Assembly: GCA_023653785.1 (NCBI GenBank)
Contig: JAMKCH010084924.1
Coordinates: 1-64,000, forward strand
Length of the DNA: 64,000 bases
Reading direction: 5' to 3'
DNA from: Ophioderma brevispina
Lineage: Eukaryota > Echinodermata > Ophiuroidea > Amphilepidida > Ophiodermatidae
Part shown: one piece after another, positions 56,406 to 64,000 of the stretch
Position numbering within the stretch: the stretch's first letter is position 1
Layout: each line of letters starts with the position of its first letter
Notes under the pieces: model-generated
Told to the model about the DNA's origin: nothing
The model's input: the letters and a program-made list of their open reading frames with translations, nothing else
Database searches by the model: none
Position numbers and translations under genes: made by a program

Positions 56406-56869
56406 CAATGAAACTTATTAAACACTTGAAGCTATCATCCTGAATTCAAGTATAATAAGGGCCAGGATTATGTCTTTGTTTATTAAACAAGTTTGTCTCA
56501 GAAGACAAAAGAATGCACGCCATTTTGTTCAAAAGTTGGTCTTTAGCGTATTATTTTTTTAGGTTTTTGGCTCACTTGAAAGATTTGTTTTTAATTTCAG
56601 AAACAAAAAAATGAAAATTAAAAAAAAAATGAGAAAAGGGGGTCAAAATTCAATAACAAATCCCCCATTTGTATTAGCATTTTTTCTAAAAAAAAAATAA
56701 ATTCGCATTTCGCATGGCGGTTTTCAAATTTCTTCTGAGAACAATGTTTTTTTTGGTTTTTTGGTTTGCCTAATCATTAATCATGATGTCGTTTCACGAG
56801 AAATATACTGAAAACAAAAAGTTCACAATTTACTCTTTAAAATTCTGCCCATAAAAGTCAACCCAATCC
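56406..56869. other. A/T-run-rich sequence between B and D
   Basis: Homopolymer A and T runs; no ORF. It may be the internal part of a larger element joining families B and D. Confidence 0.35.
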
Positions 56870-57010
56870 ACCGTTTACAGAGACACAAGGCATTCCAGAA
56901 ATGTGCGGCCCCATTTTTTTTTTTAAATGGGTTTTTACATATTTAGATGCATAAACTCATGTTATTAAATCACACTGAAGTGACCACATGCTATTTTTGA
57001 GTTTTATCGG
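56870..57010 (+). repeat. Dispersed repeat family D, partial copy 3
   Basis: GCATTCCAGAAATGTGCGGC...GGGTTTTTACATATTTAGATGC...AAATCACACTGAAGTGA parallels 38560-38665. The palindromic part is not present. Confidence 0.6.
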
Positions 57011-58396
57011 GTTTTATGAACAGCTGTGTAGGATGAACATGGTATTTTTTTTTTTTTTTAATTTTTTAGGTTTTTTCTTTTTTTAAAATTTACATGAAAA
57101 TTAAAATAAACCATATTTGTGATCGCATAAGTTGTCATCTGCCGATTTGTACAAATGTATGATGCTAGTGTACTCTATGAGATATGCCCTTTTGAACTAT
57201 ATATTTTACGCTGAAATGTGCATTAATATTAGCAAAAGCATTTGAGTTAATCAAAAACACCTTTGTATATTGTATCACAAATATCAAACATGGTGTTAGG
57301 CGGGAAAGAAAAGAAAAAAAGACGCACCCAATGAACAAGTAGGCAGGATGGCGTGGGTTGTAATCGACGTGTCCGCACCACCCAATATGGGAAACGGCGA
57401 TGGAACCGGTTCAGATGAAATGGATTAAAAACCCCAGGACTCGTATGGAATTACGGCGTGATGTGTGATGACGCTGTGTGTGTGTTGCAATGGTAATGAA
57501 ACATGCTTATCTATCTAGGTCACCGTGGAAAACCCGCATGAATTGTTTATGAGAAATACAGATAGTGAGCGTGTGAACTTAATAATAAAAATGAGGTCAG
57601 GCCAATTATGGAGGATAAGGAACAATCAAAATTTAAGCGTGACATTAATATTTCATTGAGATGTACAAAAAGGGAAAGTATACCAGACCATAAAATCGAA
57701 TGAGATGATTGCATTTTTAAGGTTTAATATTTTTAAAAATTCTTTTACATATCGGAATCAAGATTCCTTTTCCCCCAGATTTTATGAAGTTCAGACAATA
57801 TCGTCTGGCAAATTTGTCCAAAAATTTAATTCAAATAACGACAATTTCTGCTCCCACATAGAATATGTTGATACAAGTATTATCAGCATTCGGATTTTTG
57901 TTATTTGAATGGCCCGTGGATATAATTACTATAGAACATGCTGAGCTCAATCCTGTAAATGGTCCAGTCATGCGGGGAAAGGTTACAGCCAAAGATGTAT
58001 TTGGGGTTGCATTTTCTTATTGTAATTGAAGTAGTCACTTTTTAAGTGCTCAAGTGCGCATCTTACCTTAATTTACAAGTCGGTGGGCATTTGTATATGA
58101 AAAGGGCAAATTTAACAAGGGCTATGTGGTCAATAGGGTAACCGGCATTGACAATGAAAAATGTGTCAAATAAATACAACAAGCCTAGTCTTAGGTCAGT
58201 GATTTAAGTTGGCTAAAGTTATGCATTAGCCACCCCCCGACTAGGCACTCAGATTCAAACAATTTATCATATTTTTGTTTGATTCAAATAATTGTGTATC
58301 TATGACAATAATATACATTATCAACAAATGAAAAAATGCATTCAAAGAGTTTTAAAAAAAGACAAGAACAAAAACACGACGAACTGCTTTTGAGAC
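57011..58396. other. Unassigned, no gene seen
   Basis: Contains poly-T runs (57046-57066) and a 67-codon plus frame (57705-57908) without motif. Confidence 0.35.
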
Positions 58397-58985
58397 GTTC
58401 CCAAATGGCCATTGAAAGCCATCTTAAGAACATTGACTAGACTCAGGCTAAGGATTTCTTGGAAAAAGTCAGGTAGTTACATGGCAAGCCATCTAAAAAA
58501 CATTGACCTAAGAGCACGTCGGAGATTTTGGCCCGAATTCATGGACCAGGACCAGTCTTATTATTCTCATAAGGCAGCTATTCAATATTTTTCTACTTCA
58601 ATCCCACAAAACTCTGATGTTTTTTATGATTCCCATTCCAAAATCTAAAATACAATAAAATCATAAACTAAATTTTGTTTGGAGTGGGATTCGACCCACG
58701 ACCTTTAGATAACAAGACGAGTGCCCACAGAAGCACGCACGCAATCCGAGCCGGCAGCAGGAAGTCGTTCTTTGTAATACTTCAATATAAACATTAACGG
58801 AATATATAAGCGCCACCCAATAAGACTGAATAGCACCCCTATGAGACGAGATGAAAATACCTGCTCCTGGAGCATGAATTCGGGGCCAAAATCTCCAGTA
58901 ATCGACCTAAGACTCCAGGCTAAGCCTATATAGCCTGGATCTTAAGACGTTTCTTAAATGGCTTTCCTGGTCATTTGGGGGCAAA
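58397..58985. mobile_element. Inverted-repeat element containing a SINE
   Basis: The left arm (58397-58560) and right arm (58848-58985) are complementary. Paired landmarks are CCCAAATGGCCATTGAAAGCC with GGCTTTCCTGGTCATTTGGG, GACTCAGGCTAAG with CTAAGCCTATATAGCCTGG, and GAGATTTTGGCCCGAATTCATGGAC with its complement near 58875-58900. The loop holds a tRNA-derived SINE on the minus strand. Probably a foldback DNA transposon into which the SINE later inserted. The 78-codon plus frame in the left arm is repeat-derived. Confidence 0.85.
58681..58755 (-). mobile_element. tRNA-derived SINE head, copy 2
   Basis: The minus strand reads CTCGGATTGCGTG (A-box-like), then GGGCACTCGTCTTGTTATCT and GGTCGTGGGTCGAATCCCAC, a good pol III B box (GGGTCGAATCC). 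It aligns with 50488-50572. The head is tRNA-like, but no intact tRNA fold was established, so it is not called as a tRNA gene. Confidence 0.7.
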
Positions 58986-59046
58986 TCTTAACAAAGTTCA
59001 TGACTAAATGTCTTAATAAAAAAAGGTTTGTCAGAAGAAAGAGAAA

Positions 59047-59145
59047 TGTATGTGTGCAAGGTGGCTGTGTGTGTGAGTGTGCACATGCATGTGTGTCTGT
59101 GTGTGTGTGCATGATATGTGTGTGTTGTTGCATGTATGGTGGTTT
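59047..59145 (+). repeat. Interrupted GT microsatellite
   Basis: GTGTGTG runs interrupted by CATGCAT and CAAGGTGG over about 100 bp. The frame through it is low complexity. Confidence 0.9.
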
Positions 59146-59199
59146 AGTTTTTACAGTTACGTTATAGTCATTAGAGTTTACATGCGAGAAAACTACAAC

Positions 59200-59678
59200 C
59201 TGAGTTAACTATGATCAGGCATCTGGGTGTGTATCTAGTGGGTACACCACAGTTACAGATGGGACTATTCATGAAGGTGCGAAAATTTTGGCTTGATCAT
59301 GAGGCATTACAGGGCATATTTAAGGTACACAGCCGTTTCTTACTCGCGTGGGTAGCCTATACAGCAGCGACACCATGTCTACCGCGGCATTTACTGCACA
59401 GTACACACTGGGCTAATTGCAAGGCAGTAAGCTGCAAGGGGGGGGGGGGGGGGGGGGGGGACAGGGCTTGCAAAGTACACAGTGAGGTATAGCAGTGATG
59501 TGGCTACTCGGCTCTACCTACCCCAATGGCTACCCTGGAGTCTCCATGATGGTACACATGTACATGGTGTAATCAAAGTATGAGAATCTTACTATTATCT
59601 AATTGTAGATAGTAGGTAGTCCATAGTAAACACCAAGAGTACACATGATTACCCACTAAATAGTGTTTTACACTTAAA
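59200..59678 (+). repeat. GTAGCCTATAC-type dispersed repeat (uninterrupted copy)
   Basis: Aligns with the reverse complement of 36985-37475 minus its MITE (TTTCTTACTCG, GTAGCCTATACAGCAGC, ACTGCACAGTACACACTG, AGGGCTTGCA), giving the empty site of that MITE. It contains a 23-G run and then TACTACC/GTAGGTAGT-like words related to the degenerate tandem repeats at 60.5 and 62.6 kb. Confidence 0.75.
59438..59460 (+). repeat. Poly-G tract (23)
   Basis: Twenty-three consecutive G residues, capable of G-quadruplex formation. True length is hard to fix by sequencing. Confidence 0.9.
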
Positions 59679-60164
59679 GTGTGGAAGTTACGGTATGTAT
59701 CTATTACTGCTGTTCGATTCAAGTTTGGGGGTGACGTCGCTGCGCGTGTTAGGTTTGCACCAGAGAAGAAACCACACCTGTCTCTCGACCTTGGAATTGC
59801 AGCATTTACACACCTAGAGCGAATGCAAAGTCACGTCATGACGTCACCCCACAGCGCTGGAATAATAAACCAAGAGGGGGATTCGCGTGTTAGTGAAAAG
59901 GCCAGTAGCGTAAACCGAGTTCTCTCCCACCTCGCGCGCCATCCTTCTGTTGCGCAACCAGCCGAGCGTCGTGCGCTGTTAACGCACAAGCACACGCACC
60001 TACAAATATGTGCGTCGCGCATTATGTTACATGTTGCATTTCACCAGTGTTCCATTGTCCGCTCGACCGATTTTTCTGCAATAATTATGCGGAAATCAAT
60101 CGATGAAGAACCGTGCATCATAAAAAGATTCTGCATTCCTAATGCACAAAAAGTATCCGGATGA
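59679..60164 (+). other. 161-codon open frame in a CpG-rich segment
   Basis: The longest ATG-to-stop frame in the window. Its translation is His/Arg/Ser-rich, with no transmembrane segment or domain I recognise, and no splice donor or Kozak context that stands out. The openness may simply reflect local GC and CpG richness, which lowers stop-codon frequency. If the underlying segment is a promoter or 5' exon, part of it could be transcribed. A 63-codon minus frame overlaps. Confidence 0.2.
59720..60130. promoter_or_regulatory. CpG-dense segment with CRE-like sites
   Basis: About 30 CpG dinucleotides in some 400 bp, far above the AT-rich surroundings. There is a full CRE palindrome TGACGTCA at 59839-59846 within ACGTCATGACGTCACC, a TGACGTCG at 59732-59739 and a TTGCGCAA-type palindrome near 59950. 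CREs are bound by CREB/ATF factors in animals. A CpG-rich patch with such sites can mark an unmethylated promoter, but no gene is seen on either side and it could be a repeat. Confidence 0.35.
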
Positions 60165-60479
60165 CCCCTGTTAATTTTGCTTAGGAAAAGAGTATTTGAG
60201 GCCGAGTGATAGCATGTGGCATCGGTTGTTATTGTTGTTTTTCACCCGCTTAGTGTGACGAACGTTAAAATACTGCGTGTCATAAAATAGGCATTAAGGA
60301 TTTTCCAAAAACGCCGTTAAGTAAACCAACTCGGGGTGGTGCCAAAAACTATGATAATGAAGTGCGTATACTTGCCTCAGATAATACTTTGGGACACCTT
60401 GATGTTGGTACGCTGTTTGGGAGAATCTTCGGGTTCTGGGTTATATTACGTCGTTGCGTCACCCACAACTCGAGAACCC
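60165..60479. other. Unassigned
   Basis: A 90-codon plus frame (60362-60634) begins here and runs into the tandem repeats; no motif recognised. Confidence 0.35.
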
Positions 60480-60800
60480 GAACAAACTATGAAGTAGGTA
60501 TTCCTTGTAACACCAGGAGTGCAAAATTAGAGTCAAGTAGACCTTACTACATAGTGTGCCACCAAAGAGGGAATGTGAACTGTAATATAGATAGTGGGTT
60601 GCTTCCATGCATCAGAAGTTACACCATCGGTTAGTAGTACCTTACTACAGGGTCTGCCACCAATGTGGGGATCTGACTGGGATCAGTAGTGGGTACTCCC
60701 ATAGTCACCCTAAAGTACATTAAGGGACTAAAATACGGTTATTCCCAAAAGTGAGGATGTGACTCTATACACATACTAGTCCATGAGCCAGTTCTGTACG
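60480..60800 (+). repeat. Degenerate ~110-bp tandem repeats, block 1
   Basis: About three units with recurring words CCTTACTAC(A)...GTGTGCCACCAAAG.GGG, GATGTGACT and TAGTGGGTACTCCCATAGTC. Divergence between units is high. Confidence 0.65.
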
Positions 60801-60864
60801 GGCTTTAAAATTGAGTTTGTGCACCCACCTGGTGAATAATTTTCCAATATATCACCTGAACGGG

Positions 60865-62235
60865 GGTGGCCCCCTGACATGGATTAGGTATGTTTCCACC
60901 CCTAAAGTTGCCACATAGCGACATTATTGCCTATTTCAAAATGCCATCATTGTTTTAAGAAAATGCTATTGCCTTTTCATTATAGAAAGGAATTTTATCC
61001 AGGACGAAACGAAATAAAGTTCCACCTTCCTGAAGTTGGATTAAAACATTTTTAAGCGTCCAAGATGGCGTCCGGTAGAGGCATGTTTGTTAAATGTACT
61101 AAGTAAAATTGCCAAATAGATGGTGTTGTATGTAAGAATGCGAGTAATATTTTTCGAGCACCAAAAAAGAGATTTATGACGTTGTGTATGCGTACATTAG
61201 AAACTCATGATGGCGGCGGTTATATTCTTACCCGCTCAGGGCGGACATAAATCAAGAGAAAAAGACACCCTGCACATCTTTTCGCACATAATAAAAACCA
61301 TAACAAAAAAAACTATTGATTACATTTTTTCACAATTTCTCTCGGACTTCTGGATAATTGCAGACACACTCAACACGAGGTGACGCTAGGGAAGGAAGAT
61401 GATCTCGGCAGTAAAGAGAGAGGGGAGCCTGTGGTACAGTCAGAAAGAAACAAAGATAGCACATGATGTGCTCAAAGAAAATTGGTCACCTTATTTAATT
61501 TTTCCTTCCTCCATTTACGTTTTCATCTTCATAAGCATTTTTAAATTTTTTACCGGGGAACCACCTAGGACGTCACTGAGTAGTCCTTAAATACATTCCA
61601 CACCCATTTAATTATGATTTTGTTGTATCAGGTTGATATAAGTTGTTGTTCCCACGTATGAACTATTATAGAGTCAGTTTAACCTACGTTATATGGCCCA
61701 AATAGTAAACAGCTATAGTAACGGCATACTCTAGGACAAGTCAATACCCGACTTTAATATTTTTTACCATCTGGAATGATTTAGGGTCATTATAGAAAGT
61801 GTGTTTGAACGTTGATGATGTGAAATGATGGGCAAGGCTGCTTTTATTCCTGATTTAAACTAACCTCAAGCAAATTAATTCCCGCCATCTTTAAAAACAA
61901 AGCATGTTATACTTAACTATAAATGCCATAAATCTTTTTGGAGCTCCAAAATCTCACCCAGGGTCTTATTTCAACAATTTGCCTTGAAGTCATTTAGCAA
62001 AATATGCCTCGGCAGCATCTTGGACAACCGGATGTTAAGCCCCTTCAGGCAGTTAGTTTAAAATATTTGTTTCGTGTAGTCGTGGATAAATTTCTATCTG
62101 TAATTAAATTATAATGGCGGTTTTACAAAAACAGTAATGGAGGCCATTTTAAAATGGACAGGACACGCTAACGTGTTGCAGCTGTTTCGGGTGGAAAAAT
62201 ACCTCATCCTAGTCAGGGCGGACATGCCCCTTCAA
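60865..62235. mobile_element. Inverted repeat pair with CAAGATGGCG motif
   Basis: The left arm (60880-61110) aligns with the reverse complement of 61980-62220. Shared text includes ATGGATTAGGTATGTTTCCACCC with GGTGGAAAAATACCTCATCC, TTTTATCCAGGACGAAACGAA with its counterpart near 62075, and GTCCAAGATGGCG...GAGGCAT with ATGCCTCGGCAGCATCTTGGAC. A TGTCCGCCCTGA block is found at 62209-62225 and, on the minus strand, at 61233-61244. It is either a foldback element of 1.4 kb or a ~380-bp element with a second, opposed partial copy. The 63-codon frame at 61399-61590 lies in the spacer and is unrecognised. Confidence 0.65.
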
Positions 62236-62295
62236 GGTGATATGGGAAAAATTAATCACTAACTTGGTGCAAACGAAATGAAATCTGATGATGGT

Positions 62296-62316
62296 GGGGG
62301 GGGGGGGGGGGGGGGG
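62296..62316 (+). repeat. Poly-G tract (21)
   Basis: Twenty-one G residues preceded by GATGATGGT. It is the reason the minus-strand frame here encodes a polyproline stretch. Confidence 0.9.
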
Positions 62317-62569
62317 AACAGCTAGGGATATGCCTCCATTTTCATACACCATGCAGTGGATGTAAGCGAGGGATTTGATGGTCGCACCACTAAACGTGGG
62401 TCTGGCCTTAAGTGACGGTTTTTTGTTTTTACACAGCCGTGCACAAGACCGATATCTTGACGCATGCGTTACAGCTTGCATCAGGGTTAGGTTATTGGAC
62501 ATCAATGAACGGTGTGTTGTAGGAAAATGGACTATATAGATAGTGCCAATCCACGGTCACCTGCAAGCA

Positions 62570-62960
62570 CATACATTACGTACCTACTACGTATGGTTGC
62601 AGACAATTAACATGATGAAAATCTGAATTCGTGTACTTAGGGTAGTGGGTACTTGATAGTCCATTGGGAGTATTACCAGAGTCCCTACTAAATTGTGTAC
62701 ACAAAGTGAGGGAATAGCCATGTATCTAGATAGTGGTACTCCCAACATTCAACTTTGAGTACCACATGAAGTATTTACTATATGGTAACAACCGTGAGGA
62801 ATATGACTGTGTATCTACATAGTGATACTCCACAGCATACATTGCAAGTACACTGTAAGTACTCCTGGGTACCTACTATGTATGGTGAATACCAGTGAAG
62901 AATCTTCTGGTACGACTTAGTGGGTACTTCTACAGTCAGACTGTAGGTACACATAAACAC
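62570..62960 (+). repeat. Degenerate ~115-bp tandem repeats, block 2
   Basis: Recurring words CCTACTA(C/T)GTATGGT, GTGAGGAATATGACTGTGTATCTACATAGTG-like text and TAGTGGGTACTT...CAGTC over about three and a half units. Same family as 60480-60800. Confidence 0.7.
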
Positions 62961-62977
62961 ATACAACTGCGTACACC

Positions 62978-63003
62978 AGTGGCGAACAGGGCGGGGGGGG
63001 GAC
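62978..63003 (+). repeat. CAGTGGCGAACAGGGCGGGGGGGG signature
   Basis: One of three occurrences in this window of a CAGTGGC-then-G-run signature (others near 14775 on minus and 44510-44530), a pattern frequent as a repeat in invertebrate genomes. Confidence 0.5.
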
Positions 63004-64000
63004 AGAGAAATTCCCAAGGGAATGGAAAATTTGCACCATCAGAGCGGGACGGCCCGTTTACGCCCACTGCTGTACACTAAATTAAAATCTGGGTGTATAG
63101 CTTCTTAGCTAATTATGCATCATGACATAAGGATTGAATGAGGACAAGGTAGCGTTACAGCACGCTTATCTGAATTCTCAGATCCATATCAAGATGAGTT
63201 CTTGTAAAGGAAGAGGAAGATCAATGCGAACTCCCATTAGAGTTAAATCCCATAGAGAAAGGTCAATGCCTTTGTATTACGACAAGATTTCTTTTTGACA
63301 GCAGGTTGGAGTTGTTTTGTTCAATCTTCTAAAAACTATCGCAAATCTCTGTGAAGCTGGCATTAAAAATTGCTTTAAAACTAAAAAAATTGGTAGTCTA
63401 CATATGTCAGTATAGATATAGAGAAACAAAATGAGGATTTTTTTTGCCTATCCATATCGTTTGTCATATCAACAATATATGGATTAGTCCAATGTTTTGG
63501 GCTGATGTCCACCGACGGTGTTTTTATGGTAAAATATGCACTGCCTGTGACACCATATCGAAAGGCAAAACAACAAATCTATCTTTCGTTCTTATTCTGA
63601 TTTAATTTGTTTGTTTGAAAGGGGATGACACGATTTAAATATATCTAGTTTTCATCTTGTAGACAAATGGCCTTACCACCCAAAACCCCACTGTTTAGTT
63701 TTGGTGTACCGATATTTCAACCGTTTTGATGTGAGAGATAAAAAAAATGTGATTTTATAAGCCCCATAGAGTAATGTGTTAAAATTAATATTGGGTCAAA
63801 CCAAGATGGGGGACACAATTTCACTCATACATCCAAACCAAACATTTTTAGCCATATATTTCACAGGGTAAGAAGAAAAATAGTTTCTCTTCAAGATTAC
63901 AAAATTTTGACCAATCCACCCTTTGTTATTGGGTTTTATGTTCTATAGGGCTCTAATTATGTACGATTGTGGTAAAATTTTACTTGTCGCACACTGGGAC
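63004..64000. other. Unassigned, no gene seen
   Basis: AT-rich sequence to the window edge; no feature recognised. Confidence 0.35.

Noticed and set aside
58681..58755. Functional tRNA gene
   Set aside because: A and B boxes are visible but a full cloverleaf with matching acceptor stem was not found, and a second diverged copy at 50.5 kb points to a SINE.
62209..62505. Minus-strand frame with a polyproline stretch
   Set aside because: The prolines come from the 21-G tract; there is no other sign of coding.
1..64000. CRISPR array, bacterial operons, phage or plasmid functions
   Set aside because: No regular direct repeats with unique spacers, no long adjacent ORFs and no ribosome-binding-site pattern; the sequence has the character of animal intergenic DNA.

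Overview
This looks like 64 kb of nuclear DNA from an invertebrate animal, most likely a marine deuterostome such as an echinoderm or hemichordate. That assignment is an inference of low confidence. It rests on AT-rich DNA crowded with short inverted-repeat elements, repeats carrying AGGTCA half-sites, poly-G/poly-C runs, tRNA-derived SINEs and a decayed non-LTR retrotransposon end, with nothing prokaryotic: no tightly packed long ORFs, no operons, no ribosome-binding sites.

I could not identify a single convincing host protein-coding gene. Open frames reach only 161 codons, which random sequence of this length also yields. The nearest to coding evidence is a splice-acceptor-like terminal exon at 35.3 kb, a charged open frame on the minus strand at 13.8 kb, and a CpG-rich, CRE-bearing segment at 59.7-60.1 kb that might be a promoter. 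The window is best read as intergenic or intronic DNA.

Layout. 0-9 kb: a cluster of CCATGG palindromes (0.3-0.8), then two opposed copies of a large repeat with ~0.5 kb internal units (family A, 1.4-3.1 and 6.9-8.2), plus families B and D and a poly-G repeat. 9-21 kb: a truncated inverted-repeat element (9.1), a TTAAAGG-ended MITE (11.7), ~150-bp tandem units (13.1-14.1), decayed ORF-rich sequence (16-17.5), a palindromic element (18.3) and two adjoining foldback elements (19.9-20.8). 21-25 kb: a ~2 kb head-to-tail duplication, each copy holding a TIR element. 25-45 kb: retrotransposon 3' end, SINE-like element, several MITEs, a second tandem duplication with a MITE in only one copy (34.3), a GC-rich MITE with a partner empty site elsewhere (37.1), and family D with a perfect 26-bp palindrome (38.7). 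45-64 kb: more families B and D, nested MITEs (47.5), a TTAA-flanked element inserted into a MITE end (49.2-50.0), two copies of one SINE, a 665-bp TIR element (51.5), inverted-repeat pairs (54.3-55.3, 58.4-59.0, 60.9-62.2), and ~110-bp degenerate tandem repeats among long poly-G tracts.

The elements interact by insertion rather than by function. Several sit inside others, and in three cases a second copy in this same window shows the site without the insert, which fixes boundaries and relative age. No autonomous transposase was found, so the short elements would have to be mobilised in trans.
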